Shown here: piece after piece, positions 1 through 11,414 of the stretch | How the letters are laid out: the number at the start of each line of letters is the position of its first letter | Position numbering within the stretch: the first letter of the stretch is position 1 | DNA from: Boswellia sacra | Taxonomy: Eukaryota; Streptophyta; Magnoliopsida; Sapindales; Burseraceae | Assembly: GCA_013180625.2 (NCBI GenBank) | Contig: SNVD02008762.1 | Span: forward strand, 186,001 to 250,000 | Length of the DNA: 64,000 nt | Reading direction: 5' to 3' | Position numbers and translations under genes: made by a program | The notes under the pieces: generated by a model | What the model saw: only the letters and a program-made list of their open reading frames with translations | What the model was told of the DNA's origin: nothing | Database searches by the model: none

Positions 1-236
1 ACTCTGCTACTGCTATATCAACTGCCTCTGACACAAAATCAGAGCCCTGAATCCATAAAGTGAACATACTTGAGCTTATTGATTTTGTAAATCCTCATAC
101 ATTAATTCATTTTTCCAGGAATGTTCAGTTTAATTCATTCATGTATCAGAAAAGATTTGTTGACAAACCTAAAAAGTTCACATTAATTCATTCATGTGAA
201 AAAGCAATTTAAAAGGCACCAGTAGAATCTCATTGG

Positions 237-508
237 TTATGACAGTGGAGAGCCATGCATAATTCCAGTATTAGCAAGAGGATTGCTCGTGGAGACCCTT
301 CCATCTCTTACTACTGATGTGTTATCATTACCAACTCTAGTCAATGGACCAATTTGTGAAGCAACAATACTTCCACTTCCTGACGCTTTTATATTGGTTA
401 ATGAAGGCAATGAATTCAGCAAAGAATTGGACTGAGGTTTCCAATATGCAGCAGCAATTGACTTGAGGTGCTGTTTGTGCCCAAAGGCAAAACGTGCTAG
501 AGCTGTGA
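237..508 (-). CDS. unidentified terminal exon (coding-like), minus strand
   Basis: An open stretch of about 90 codons ends in TAA at 237-239. On the minus strand it is preceded by a plausible 3' splice site: a T-rich tract then CACAG ending at about 509. The peptide runs from [21 protein letters not shown] through a Ser/Thr/Gly-rich tail to [10 protein letters not shown] do not recognise the family. The composition looks like real protein rather than translated AT-rich DNA. It lies on the same strand as the CUL3 exon 1.9 kb upstream, but splicing CUL3 exon 1 (ends in phase 2) to this exon would not use this frame. It may be the last exon of a separate gene fragment picked up by the CACTA element, or the 3' end of a host gene. 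Confidence 0.35.
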
Positions 509-580
509 AGACATTTAAAAACCAACTCAATTGTATTAATTTTAGCCAATTATCCCGTAGACATACAAGCAAAAGCTTCA

Positions 581-2399
581 TCCCCCACCACCTAGCACAC
601 TCTAGGAGGAGGAAAAGAACCTTGTGTCCTCATTCATTCTCACAGACACACAATGTCAAATGAGATCACAAAAATATGGAACAACCCACATCAGTTTTGT
701 CAAACACATACCAAAATCATTCGAGTTGCAAGATAAGAAAGACTTATTTTATATGTACGCAGATTTACAAAGAACAGGAAAAATAGATTAGTCCATAGAA
801 CCCAGGGATCACCTAGTGAAATCACCTGATTCTTTAAAAAATATACTAACCAGATTCAATCTATAAGATTTAAATAAACATGAGAAAGTTCTTATACATA
901 GTGTTACAAGCCAGTATGCAACAATGCCACCAATGAGTTTGGGTAATATGCAACCCAGGAAACGAATAGACTAAACAATTCCAAAAAGAAGAAACTGAAT
1001 TGCACACTCAGTAATCCAGTGCTTACTAGTTATCATAAATCCAACCAATCAAATGCAGGAAAAGAAACAAACAAGCAAGAGTAACAAATAGAAAATACAT
1101 ATCAGTTACACAGACAATAACAAATAATCTACAAGCTTCCATAGAATTGTCAACCCATAAGTCTAATTTCAAGGTTACAGTGATAAAGAAGGAAAAAGAG
1201 GGGAAGATCCAAAAAGCACCTTCTATACCAAAAGGTTATTATTAATATTACAGCAAAAACCTTTCAGAACAGAAATAGATCCCAGAAAAAAATGTATTCC
1301 ATCCAAACAAATTTATAAACATTGACATTCTATTTCTTAGCAAACCTTATAGATTATTTGATAAAATACCAAGCAAATCATTTTCCATACAAGTTACTTG
1401 CATTAACCAATATAAGATGATTTGCCCAAGTTTCAAGGCAAATTACCTTTTATATAAAGGTAGAGAATTATATTGAAAGAAGGAAATAGATCAGAGGAAC
1501 AGGGGTAAAAGAATTTTTCTGGAGGAAGGAAGAGAAAAGAAGAAACAGGGAAACGAGAGACAAGAAGAAATAATAAAGAGATAAACATCTAGACAAGCAT
1601 AAAACTACATAGCAAGATCCCGAAGGTCAAAAAGATGAGCAAATGAAACAGAATAGAGCTGCTTTGCCTATAATCCACAATTTCATCTAAAGCCAAGGTG
1701 AAAAACAATATAAGAAACAATGCCTGAACTAGTCTTAAAAGCCGACATAACGGGTTCAGCTGATTAAACTAGAATACACATAAACCTCCCAGCTCCAATC
1801 GAACCTTATTACCCCTTGAAAAACCAACTAATATTCTACACGTAACACCCATTACTGATTCAATTTTCTATGTATTGTAAGAGCAGACACTTCAAGTAAT
1901 AATAACAAAATCATACCAATTCAGAAACAATAGCAGCAGCTAACCTCAATTCCTTTATCATAAGCAAATTTATTACTTAAAAAAAGAAATTAACTAGATC
2001 ACAGTTTGAAAAACTAGTAAATAAAAAGCTGAAACACGAAGAAAAGTTCAAAAGTTTCCAATTAACGAAAACCCCAAATGTTGAAACTCGTTATAAATAA
2101 TACCCACAAAACAAAATCACATAATCATCAAAATCTACAAACACAATCAATGAAATTTCAACAAGTTCTCGTCAATTCTCAATAACAGAATATATTGCTC
2201 ACAAAAAATTGTCTAATTCCAAATAGTACCCACAAAATAAAATCATAAAACACCAAAAACCCAATTGCACAATCGACAAATTGACTCAAAACACTTGATG
2301 AAACAAACAATCAATGAAACCCTGTAAATTAGATTCCATTTCCAGTAAAAGTTAATACAAAAGCAGAAACTTTATTGTATAAAAAGCTGAAGAATGGAC
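581..2399 (-). other. non-coding stretch downstream of CUL3 exon 1 (intron-like)
   Basis: AT-rich sequence without convincing open frames on either strand. It begins, on the minus strand, with the GT donor after CUL3 exon 1 (2398-2399). The large second exon that carries most of cullin 3 in other plants is not present anywhere between here and the window edge. I see no transposon ends or tandem repeats in it. Confidence 0.4.
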
Positions 2400-2560
2400 C
2401 TGTAAAGCTCCTCGAAGCTGAGCCCACTGTCGTTGTGGTTGTAAATCTCATGAATCGCATGCTCCAATATCTTCCACGTCTTCTCTGCGTATTTCGGATC
2501 CACCACGACCCGGTGCTTGAACGCCTTTATCTGAAACGTCTGTTTCTTCGGAGCACTCAT
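2400..2560 (-). pseudogene. CUL3: CULLIN-3 first exon (captured 5' fragment)
   Basis: Cullin-3 is the scaffold of BTB-type CRL3 ubiquitin ligases. The exon starts at ATG 2558-2560 (MSAPKKQTFQIKAFKHRVVV) and runs through DPKYAEKTWKILEHAIHEIY and NHNDSGLSFEELYR. This closely matches the highly conserved N terminus of plant CUL3, the region that leads into the first cullin repeat. It ends in phase 2 at an AG/GT junction (2399-2400), where I recall the plant CUL3 first exon ends. An in-frame upstream ATG at 2618-2620 adds 20 residues foreign to CUL3, so I prefer the inner start. The exon has no stop or frameshift. The rest of the protein (about 680 residues) is not in the window. The exon lies 0.5 kb inside the CACTA terminus at 3079, which suggests transposon capture. 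The alternative is a genuine CUL3 gene with an intron longer than 2.4 kb. Confidence 0.8.
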
Positions 2561-2929
2561 CTTCCTCAACAAGCTTCCACTCACCCTAACGTCACGTGGA
2601 GAGAACCCACAACAACCCAATTAGTTGCGTCTATGTTTGCCTCCGATTCTGACCTGATTACCAGAGTTGAAGAGAAAATCCGGCCCGAATTGGTGACAGA
2701 ATGTACAGAGCAGAGCGAGCAATTCTGGTAAAGATTGAAGAGAATTTGATGCTTCTCATGGTTAACTAATAAATCTGTTAATTGCAGATGTAAAGTTAAT
2801 GCTTCTAATGTAGGGAACTTCAAAGCAAGCAAGAAGCTTGGCAGAGAAAGGCAAAGATGAGGTTTTCGATCGAGAGAAAAAGCGAGAGAGATGAGAGGGA
2901 AATTGAAACAAGTTGATGCAAAATTGAGG

Positions 2930-3079
2930 CGGTTAGGGTAAAATTGGTTTCGGCGGATTTTGGGCAATTTAGACTGCGGTTCTAAAACCGCCGTATACAC
3001 GTTTGTAGTTCATCCATCTACGGCGGTTTTTAAAAACCGCCTCAAACTGGTACAGTAAAAGCCCAGCTTTCTTGTAGTT
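2930..3079. repeat. CACTA subterminal inverted repeats and right terminus
   Basis: Direct and inverted copies of cggcggttttta / aaaaaccgcc sit at about 2950-3045, followed by ggtacagtaaaa and the terminal cttgtagtt. In CACTA elements such subterminal motifs bind the element's TNPA-type protein. The pattern matches that at 46780-46887. Confidence 0.7.
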
Positions 3080-3541
3080 ATATGATCCCAATCCAGACAA
3101 ATAGAGCGTTACAAGTACAAATTGAAATTTGATTGCGCTTCCTTTAAGCTTTAGTTATAATTAAGACAATTTGGTTAAGCCTAAAATCATTTGAAGATCA
3201 AAGAATAGAAATATAAACTCTGGTGATTATTACATTATTTATTGTAGGATGATACCCGCTTGTTCTCTTACTCATAATTTATTTCTTAGCACGTTTTGGA
3301 GTGCTATTACCAATAAACCCAAATTGGAATTGTACTCAAATTCAACTTCACTCTCATCCGATCCCACATTTCATGCTAAATTGATTCATAAACACTTAAT
3401 ATTTGCCGCTGAGAGTAAGAAGAAAATCTACTTATAGTAGAAAATCTATTAATAAATATTTAGATGGTATATTTAATTCTACAATGACGATATTGAGGTG
3501 AATTTTTATTTAGCATGACAGCACTACCCTTAGCCAATCAT
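3080..3541. other. intergenic sequence
   Basis: Flank between the CACTA terminus and the phytocyanin gene. From about 3395 it is homologous to 5918 onward (motif aaaatctact followed by tatagtag or aatagtag), marking the left edge of the phytocyanin tandem duplication. No gene seen. Confidence 0.5.
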
Positions 3542-4830
3542 CTACTGATCTTCCACAAAGACAGGCAATTTCTGACCACTTGGGCAGTGACTTCCACAAA
3601 TGAAAAAAAATAGGCCAGGCTTCGATAGAACCACCGAGTCATTGCCACTAGAATACACCACTGAATATTTGTCTGTGATGCAAGAGTCATATGCAGTTTG
3701 GTTCACTTGCATTACATTGTGGGAATTGGGATCGTAGTTGAAAACTATCAAGAGAACAATAATAGTAATAATAATTAGAATGAACTTTTGTGTAGGTGAA
3801 ACATTGTTCTGTCACGCATTATAAATATTCTTCATTTCATTTGTGCATGAAATCTAAACCTAAACCGGTAGCATATGAAATTGTTATTTAATTTATGTCA
3901 ATTCCATACATACCAAGAATGTCACCAACGTGAAATTCTTTTGCCTTCAGCCAGAGACCGTTGTAGTCGAAGTGATCCCAGCCATCGCTGTCTCCAACTA
4001 TATAGGTGGTGCTTCTTGCGTGAAGCATATTGAGGGATGCAACAAGAGCAAGGTAAAGTACGACTATATTGAAGTATTGGGAACCTTTTGACAACATTTT
4101 TTCTGAAAAGGAGAAAAAAATTCAACCTGTATTTGAAGAATTTGTGATGACAAGTTTAGCAAGTTATGGTGTGAAATTAATGGATTCCTTGAGCAAAACT
4201 ATCACATATATAAAGTAACGATATGTTAATAGCGTTTTGGTGTTGGCCCTGATTTTCAGGTCATCACATAAATTTTGTTAGGTATAAATTAGTCATGTAT
4301 AAACTACTGGTGAAGTTTTTTCCACCACCAAAACCCCTTTATAAATCCATACTTTTTAATGTACCACTTGATGGAACAGATCATTGCGATCCCAAAATCA
4401 ACTCCACAAATTGCGCTAAAAGTTGAGCTGGACATGATCTTATAAAGAGTTCCAGTGATTGTGCTAGCATCTCTTTCCATCTTAGTATAGAGCCAACTAT
4501 TTGATTGCTCTAACTGTTGATATGTTTTATTACTTTCCAAAGTAGTAAAATTGATGTATGTGTACCTCCTCATCTAGTCAAATTAAGAAATAAACTATAC
4601 CTTCAGCTCATAAAACTTCTCTCCTTTTTACAACTTACTAAAACACAAAGTCTAAAGTATATTTAATTTACACACTGCGTCAACACACAAAAATAACCCT
4701 CTAAGAAGCTCAAATTGATATTGAGTTAAAAACTAAGGTTGATTTTTAAGATTCTTTAATATTTTGTGTTTGCATATGTTGATGATGGGCCTGTTTTTAT
4801 CATTATTTTTTTTCCTTTTATTTTTCACTT
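3395..4830. repeat. tandem segmental duplication, copy 1 (phytocyanin)
   Basis: Homologous along its length to 5918-7185, including gene, intron and both flanks. The right edge is the shared stretch aactaaggttga...ttttaagattctttaatatt (about 4730-4830 and 7095-7185). Copy 1 keeps about 260 bp (4370-4630) that copy 2 lacks. Confidence 0.8.
3542..4097 (-). CDS. phytocyanin (stellacyanin-like small blue copper protein)
   Basis: Two exons on the minus strand: 4097-3914 and 3744-3542. The donor is CTTG/GTATGT, the acceptor TTGATAG/TTTTC, and the join restores LVFNY. The product is 128 residues. Residues 1-29 are a signal peptide (hydrophobic core IVVLYLALVASLNML), followed by the phytocyanin start TTYIVGDSDGWDHFDY. 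The copper ligands can be read as His in SHNVMQV, Cys in FFFICGSHC, His in GSHC, and Gln in SGQKL. Gln as axial ligand is the stellacyanin arrangement (plantacyanins and uclacyanins use Met). The paired cysteines that form the disulfide (DSCITDK and GSHC) are present. It stops right after the domain (FVEDQ), so it has no Pro-rich tail or GPI signal and should be a soluble secreted protein. This intron position, after the GD.L segment, is usual for the family. The two exons carry no defect. Confidence 0.85.
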
Positions 4831-5352
4831 TGTTTTTGGAAAAAGAGTTTGATTCATGTGTGAATGAAAAAATTGATGAAATTTAAATCCATTAAAAATT
4901 TAATTTTGTAATCTATAAATTAACGAGCCATTAAAAATTTAGCTTTGTAACTTATGGACAAATGTGTTGTTACAAATTTAATTATGTAATTTATAGATTA
5001 ATGAGTCATTAATCTACAGTTACAAATATAATTGTGAGCCATTACAAAATTTTATGCTCTATAAATAGAGGTTTTCTGCTCTTTCAAAAGAAAGAAAGAC
5101 AAACAGAGAGGATAGAAGATTAGCGATAGAGTTCTTATAATTTCTATTTCGTCGGAGACAACTTCTTAGTGTTAGTTTCTTGTTTGATTTCCATTGTATC
5201 ATAGGAGACAGATGCTGTTAGGGCTAGGGAGCAAATCTGTTTTAAGGAAATCATATGATACATGACCTTCATATTTGTAATTAATCTTATGTGATCATTA
5301 TTTTCATCATTGTATTTGTATTTTTCTATTTCAGTTTTTGTTTCCATCTATA
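4831..5352. promoter_or_regulatory. AT-rich direct repeats followed by a TATA-box region (LTR- or promoter-like)
   Basis: Diverged short repeats, each built around attacaaatttaattttgtaa, recur about four times between 4885 and 5050. They lead into ctataaatagagg at 5059-5071 and a purine-rich leader (gaaagaaagacaaacagaga). This resembles the promoter of an LTR or of a small gene, but no open frame follows before the MITE at 5361. A reduced version of the repeat appears in the other duplication copy near 7260. Confidence 0.3.
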
Positions 5353-5360
5353 TTTTGGCT

Positions 5361-5871
5361 TGGGGGTGGCAATTCGTGTTATTTGTGTCGACCCATTTAA
5401 TTATTCGTGTCAAGACATGAAACACGGATCTGACACGGTTATTAAACGTGTTACCCACGTGTTATAATCGTGTCATATTTAATTTACATAATTTATTTAA
5501 TTGTTTAACCTAGTTATGCATAATATATTATTTCTATATATTTATATCAATTAAAATTATTTTTAGAATATAAACCATTGTTCGTATAAAATATTGTTAA
5601 AATCATCATAATTTATTATTTTGTAAATTAATTTACTTTATAATATAAAATTTTCAGTTTTATAATATATATTGTAAGTAGGTAACAATTTATATCATTA
5701 AATGAGCTAACATGTTAAGTATAGACAAAATATGTTTAACTATTCGTGTCATTAAACGGGTTGACGTGCTGAACATCTTCAACACGAATTCGACCCATTT
5801 ATTAATCGTGTATCGTATTCGTGTCGTAATCATGTTGTGTTCGCGTGTCGTGACCCAAATTGCCACCCCTA
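5361..5871. mobile_element. hAT-type MITE, copy 1
   Basis: Terminal inverted repeats are tgggggtggcaatt at the left and aattgccacccctaat-type at the right (ends CCACCCCTA). They are flanked by an identical 8-bp target duplication TTTTGGCT (5353-5360 and 5872-5879). An 8-bp duplication together with TAGGGGTGG-type ends fits the hAT superfamily. The 511-bp body has no coding capacity. Just inside both ends it is rich in cgtgtc/gacacg motifs in both orientations. A related copy in the opposite orientation lies at 20895-21437. Confidence 0.8.
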
Positions 5872-6009
5872 TTTTGGCTAACACTTTTGTCAATAAAATA
5901 AAAAGATTCATAGAAACCTTAATATTTGCTACTGAAAGTAAAAGGAAAATCTACTAATAGTAGAATTAATTTCCAAGTTATAACGAAGACAACAATAAGA
6001 TTCTCGTAT

Positions 6010-6090
6010 AATATTTTATACATACATACATATATACATACATATATATATGTATGTATGAATTACACAACACACACACATATATAATTT
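6010..6090. repeat. microsatellite (CATA)n/(TA)n and (CA)n
   Basis: Alternating tacatacata and tatatatgtatgta units, then acacacacacacata. Present only in duplication copy 2. Confidence 0.85.
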
Positions 6091-6180
6091 AGATAGTATA
6101 TTTAACTCTACTATAATGATATTGAGGTGAATGAAGATAACGTGTTCTTATAGAGTGTTCTTTTATTTAGCATGCCAGCA

Positions 6181-6748
6181 CTAACCTTCACCAATTATCC
6201 ATTGATCATCCACAAAGACAGACAATTTCTGACCACTTGGGCAGTGACTTCCACAAATGAACCAAAATAGGCCAGGCTCCGATAGAACCACCGAGTCATT
6301 GCCGCTAGCAAACACCGCTGAATATGCGTCAGTGAGGCAAGCGTCATATGCAGTTTGGTTCACTTGCATTACATTGTGTGAACTGGGATCGTAGTTGAAA
6401 ACTGTCAAGAGAGCAATAATAGTAATAATAATTAGAATGAACTTTTTTATGGAGGTGTAACACTGTTCTTTTATACATTGTACATATTCATTTGGGCATG
6501 AAATCTAAACCTAAAGCAGCAGCATGTGAAATAGTTATTTAATTTATGTCAATTCTATACATACCAAGAATGTCGCCAACGTGAAATTGTTTTGCCTTGA
6601 GCCAGAGACCGTGTAGTCGAAGTTATCCCAGCCATCGCTGTCTCCAACAATATAGGTTGTGCCTCTTTGGTTGAAGCATATTGAGGGATGCAACAAGAGC
6701 AAGGTAAAGTACGATTATATTGAAGTACTTGGAACCTGTCGAAAACAT
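6181..6748 (-). pseudogene. phytocyanin pseudogene (tandem copy 2)
   Basis: Same two-exon structure as the gene at 3542-4097: exon 1 6748-6565, exon 2 6401-6181, acceptor TTGACAG. Exon 2 is open and keeps His (SSHNVMQV), Cys and His (FWFICGSHC) and Gln (SGQKL), ending DDQWIIGEG. Exon 1 begins MFSTGSKYFNIIVLYLALVA. It then has a 1-bp insertion near 6660, just before the TTYIVGDSDGW segment, and a 1-bp deletion near 6612 that restores the frame at GLWLKAKQFHVGDIL. The shifted stretch between them contains a TAA in the frame read from the ATG. The two indels are nearly compensating, but the stop between them should end translation. Confidence 0.8.
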
Positions 6749-7185
6749 TTTTTCTGAAAGGAAAAAAAAAATTCCAACCGTGTTTGAAGATTTTGTGATG
6801 ACAAGTTTAGCAAGTTGTGGTGTGAAATTAATGGATTCCCTGAGAAAACTATCACTTATATAAGTGATGATGGCGTTGGCCCTGATTTTCAGGTCTTCAT
6901 GTAAATTTTGTTGGGTATAAATTGGTCATGCATAAACTATGGGTGAAGTTATTTGCGCCACTAAAAGCTCCTTAACAAACCCGACTTCTTAATGCGGTAC
7001 TTGCTAAAAAATATAAAGACTAAAATATATTTAATTTACACACAGCAAAACACAAAAATAACCCTTTAAGAAGTTCAATTTGATATTGAGTTAAAAACTA
7101 AGGTTGACTTTTAAGATTCTTTAATATTTTTTGTTTACATATGTTGATCATGGGCTGGTTTTTATCATTATTTTTCCTTTTTTGT

Positions 7186-9230
7186 TAATAAAAAACTAGT
7201 TTATCTTTAAGTTAATAGAGGTTTTTATAGAAAATTGTTGGAAAAACGGTCTGACTTATGGTGAAAATTTAATTCTATTACAAATTTAATTTTGTAACAT
7301 AAAACCTCTGCACCAAAAGTACAAGTGTCTTTGATAAGTTAACCATTTTGAGGGTTACGAAATGTTTCTAACTCTAAGAAGTCTTCAATACCCCGCACGG
7401 TCTTCATTGCATGATAACGCATTATTGTCCCATCTGAATAACATACATAAGTATATTATTAATTGCAATATATATTTTAATAAATATGTTTTAGATCATT
7501 GGATAATGTATTTATGAAAATTAAAATTTTATAATATATATTAGGAAAAACAAGAATAATCAGTAAAACTGAATTAATCAATTCTCCTAAGTCTATTACT
7601 TTATTGGTATGTAAAATGTTACGAGAATGATTTTTCTTATAAATAATGTTTAGGCTTTATCTGTAGGATGAAATTTAATACCTTGCATAATAATATACTT
7701 GTCTTGAAGATGATTGAATATAAAAAGGTTGAAAGTTACGTTGATTTCCCAACTTTATATAACCTATTTCTGCCAACTCCAAGTAAACAGAGATAGAACG
7801 ATTGTCCCTTTTTCTCCCATTTGGGTATAGAATCAATTTCCTGTAATTGTAATGTAAAGTGGTAGAATGAAAAAAGTAGAAGAAAGAATCCAATTTGTTC
7901 AAGTCAATATTAAATGAGATACAACGACAACGAGCATTATTAATTTTTAATGAATAATATCGCATGTTTACGACAATTATAATGAATGATTAACAATTAA
8001 TCAAGGAAAAAAAATCATTTGTAGCCTCCTGCATCGAAATTGTCTAAATGTACTGCTTTACGGCAGCATTGATTAATGATGTAAAAGATTCAATTTTGAT
8101 AGGGTAATGACTAGGTGGAGCAGTCCTCTCTGTTACAGAAGATAAAAGAAAAACTTGGGATAATTATACATAATGTAATATTTTATAATATAATGAACCC
8201 AAAGAAAATTGGAAGTATATCATGTTAGCTTTCTTAATTTGTTAACTATAATTGAAGTATTTTAAAACTTTATGCAGGAAACATTCATCCAATTAAATAT
8301 TTCTTTTAAATCTTCACTATGAATTAATTCTTTAATTAGAAATTAAACTAAGGATTATTGATATAGAATGAGAGCAAATATCAAATCTAGAAGATATACT
8401 TGATAAAAAGCCAACTTTTGTGGATTTCTTGAAGGTCATGTTTCACTCTGGAAAGAATTTGTCACGACTAATTAGTTACAACGAAATATTCATAGAAGAA
8501 ATACTATAACCTCTTTATGATGAGTCTTTTGAATTTGAGTGTTTGACATTTATATACCTGTAACAGGGGTACAAAAGAACTTTTCTAATTCTTTACTTAA
8601 ACTTTATAATATAGAAAACTACATATCCCAGTTAAGTTGCGAATTTACTTTTCTAATTTTTAGAATACGCGTTAAGCATGTTAAAGTGGTTAAAATTGGA
8701 TTCATGATTTTTTTTTCATAAAAAGATCATATTTATACTTACTATGGTAGTATGTTGATTTGAATGAAATATTTAATATATATCTTAAAGGCACATGATA
8801 AGCAAACCCCTCTTCTTGAAATTCTGTCTTGCATGACTTCTGTGTATATTAGACGAGTCAATCTAATTGTTAGAAAAGTTATATTTTTATTCTTTTACAA
8901 CTATTATCTCAACTACTTTTGCTTATCAATATTTGCTTTAATTTTGTTACTTATGCACAAATTAACATATATGTCTTTCTTTTTATGCATGTTAAGGAAA
9001 CCAACTCACTTAAAATTTTAAACTCATAAGTGTGAGCCCATTCATGATATTGAAGTAACGCGGAAGTGATGTGGCTTTCATAAATGATTGTCAAATGACT
9101 TGCAATGCTAAACATTTGATATCATATGATAAGTATACCAATATTCTTTTAAAATAATAAAATTTGATATTTTCTTAACAAATTTTCTCAGATTACAAAA
9201 ACATTGTAACAACAGCAATTTCTTTCTGGT
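7186..9230. other. AT-rich intergenic region, no gene recognised
   Basis: Short open frames (for example 7675-7965 minus, 8539-8721 plus, 8764-9021 plus) show no family resemblance and have the composition of translated AT-rich DNA. I see no transposon ends. Confidence 0.4.
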
Positions 9231-9239
9231 TCATAGGGA

Positions 9240-9500
9240 ATTTGACGTCTATTTGCCATCTGAGCAGGGCCAAAATCAATTTATTAATTTCTTTTTCTTT
9301 GGGTCATTTGAGAAAGTCAGTAGTTCTTTACCTTTTGAAAACAATCTTGCAGGTTCTACTCCTCAGGAAATTTATGAAGTTGATTGAACGGGAATTATAC
9401 TACGGCCAGTTATTAACTGGTCATTTACCCGCAGAACATTTGTAGCAATGGTTTGCTTTAGTACTTCAAATACCGTGATTGACAACCATTTGCTCAAAGA
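9240..9500 (+). pseudogene. LRR receptor-like kinase fragment
   Basis: Read across frames, this stretch gives leucine-rich-repeat pieces: GHLRKSVVLYLL, then (with a frameshift) FENNLAGSTPQEI, LTGHLPAEHL and a remnant of the following repeat. The spacing and the TG.LP..I pattern are those of extracellular LRRs in MIK2-like receptor kinases. A better preserved stretch of the same type lies at 18390-19260, just downstream of the first HSP70 pseudogene. No kinase domain was found. Confidence 0.5.
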
Positions 9501-10590
9501 AAAGCAATTCCCAGCAAATTAAGCCACCATCATTTTCCCACTCAAAATATGATTCAAAATCCTATGAAATCAATATCGTACTCAAACAAATAACCATTAA
9601 CAAATTAACAGATTTAAAAAAATCAAAACAGATTATGGCAAAACGATGTGAACTAGAAAAATCCACCCCCCGCCCAAGCAGGGGTACCATAACCACCGTG
9701 GCCTTAATTAATGTGGCATGAATTAAGATGAAAAATTTGATAACTTACATGGGAAGGATTATAGTAACCAATAACAAAATTTGATAACTTAGTTTAATGA
9801 ATGTCTTTGATAAAAATATTTATAGCAAAGGCCATTTCTTCAAACTATTTTTAGTGGAATGTTTTTTTCTTTTTGTCCTTCACAATTGGCCCTACTCAAT
9901 TCTCAGTTCCACATTGCAGCAATGCTTTTTGGATTTAAAAAGGATTTTAATAATTTTATTTGTTTTCTTATGACACAAAAAAAAAAAAAATTCCTCTTCC
10001 TAAATGACCGGTTTCTCATCCCAAAGAGATGAAAATCTTTAATAATATTATTTATATCAAATTAGGGTTTCTAAGTATTTCTCTATTATGTTGTATGAGT
10101 TATGTTGTATATATGGGTTATTTACTTAATGTTTCTCAAGCTAGATTTATACCATAAAGTTGAAAAATACTTCCTAAACACTAGTGCCTATACATAATCG
10201 CTAACATTATGTCTTCTCTTGACGAGGATCTTTAAAAGAAAAGTCTCCTCCTCATAAGAATTTTCATAAGCAATCTTTTAAAGACTCCTTGTTTGATAAG
10301 AATTGTTAGAAGCAATCTATTGAAATCTCCAGTTAAATCAAAGGGTAGGGTTATTTGCCCCCTGAGATATAACACACCAAAATTAATTAATAAATAAATA
10401 AATTCTCAAATCACCTATGAAGTAAATTATTTAAGACATAATAAATAAATAATATAATTTTACTAAACTATAATCACTCTTTCTCCTTTCCACTTAATCT
10501 TTTCGTGTAAACAGAAGAAATAAAACAAATCAATTGTCTTATATACTAACCATTAGAATTAGCACATAATGTGGACAAAGGTAAGGATTT
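9501..10590. other. intergenic region, nothing recognised
   Basis: AT-rich; no coding signal or transposon ends seen. Confidence 0.4.
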
Positions 10591-10596
10591 AATAAG

Positions 10597-11414
10597 CGGG
10601 ATAGATACCAGAGTAGCGAGCATCGTATTGGTAAACAAAACAAATTATGGGTTAGGCATGTTAAATTTCATTTTTAATAAATTTTAATGAGGCTATATAT
10701 AAATATCTATGAGATTAAAAGGTGTACTAGTGTAGGATAGTTTGAGTCAAAGTTTAATTAAAATTAGGATTTTTATTACTTTAGGATCTCAAATATTTTT
10801 TTTTTGTTTAACTAGGATTTTAGTATTTTAGGATATTTAATATTAGTAGGATTTTATTTTTTTAATATAGTTTTTACTTAATTTACAAGTATTAGAAGCC
10901 TTTAGCTAGAAATAGGCTTGTTAGTTCTCATGGCAATCAATCAATTGATAAAAATATTTGTATAATCAAACAATTAACAAAATTATTTGGAGAATTTCTC
11001 TTTGAGATTTTTTTTTGTTGACTTGACATGATCTAAGATAATCCTACTACATATACAAAAAGAGAAAACTGAACCGACTCCACGGTTCCATAGGACTTTA
11101 TAAATTGTTTATAAAGACTAATTCCATAAATAATTTATAAAAACAAATTCCATAGAATTTATTTTAATTTTCTTTGAAAGTGTAATTTCTTACAAACAAT
11201 GTTGAAAGAGGAGGTAGAGGGACTTGCCATAGGCATCGACCTGGGTACAACTTACTAATGTATTGCAGTATAGGAGCATGAAAGGGTTAAGATCATAGAA
11301 AATAATCAAGGGAACAGGATGACACCGTCTTGTGTGGCTTTACTGATACAGAAAGTTTTATTGGCGACGCTGCCAAGAATCAGGTCGCTATGAGACCTTT
11401 CAACACCTTCTATG
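10597..11414. repeat. duplicated upstream region of HSP70 pseudogene 1
   Basis: Homologous to 24358-25164 (shared gagtagcgagcatcgtatt and gaggctatatataaatat). The HSP70 copy and at least 600 bp of its 5' flank were therefore duplicated together. The later insertion of a copia element enlarged only this copy. Confidence 0.75.

Larger units (their letters stand above)
1..3079. mobile_element. CACTA (En/Spm-type) transposon, right-hand part, carrying host gene fragments
   Basis: The right terminus is seen at 3071-3079 (cttgtagtt; the canonical end would be cttgtagtg, so the last base is changed). Inside it lie subterminal inverted motifs at about 2930-3050: cggcggtttt, aaaaccgcc and gaggcggtt. 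The same layout, including the nearly identical stretch before the end (ggtacagtaaa here, ggtgcagtaaa there), is found at 46750-46887 in a complete CACTA element, so the two belong to one family. The left terminus is not in the window: I find no CACTA motif facing inward between 1 and 2900. A CUL3 first exon (2400-2560) and a second coding-like exon (237-508), both on the minus strand, are inside. No transposase was seen. It could instead be a short terminal piece sitting next to a real CUL3 gene with a very long first intron. Confidence 0.6.
5918..7185. repeat. tandem segmental duplication, copy 2 (phytocyanin)
   Basis: Copy of 3395-4830 with diverged sequence. It has an extra low-complexity tract at 6010-6090 (atacatacatatatac type, then cacacacacata) and lacks about 260 bp present in copy 1. 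Confidence 0.8.

Noticed and set aside
2375..2731. 118-codon plus-strand open frame
   Set aside because: Antisense shadow of the CUL3 first exon and its leader.
2581..3000. 139-codon minus-strand open frame
   Set aside because: It starts in the CACTA subterminal repeats and runs against the CUL3 leader; composition and position indicate a chance frame.
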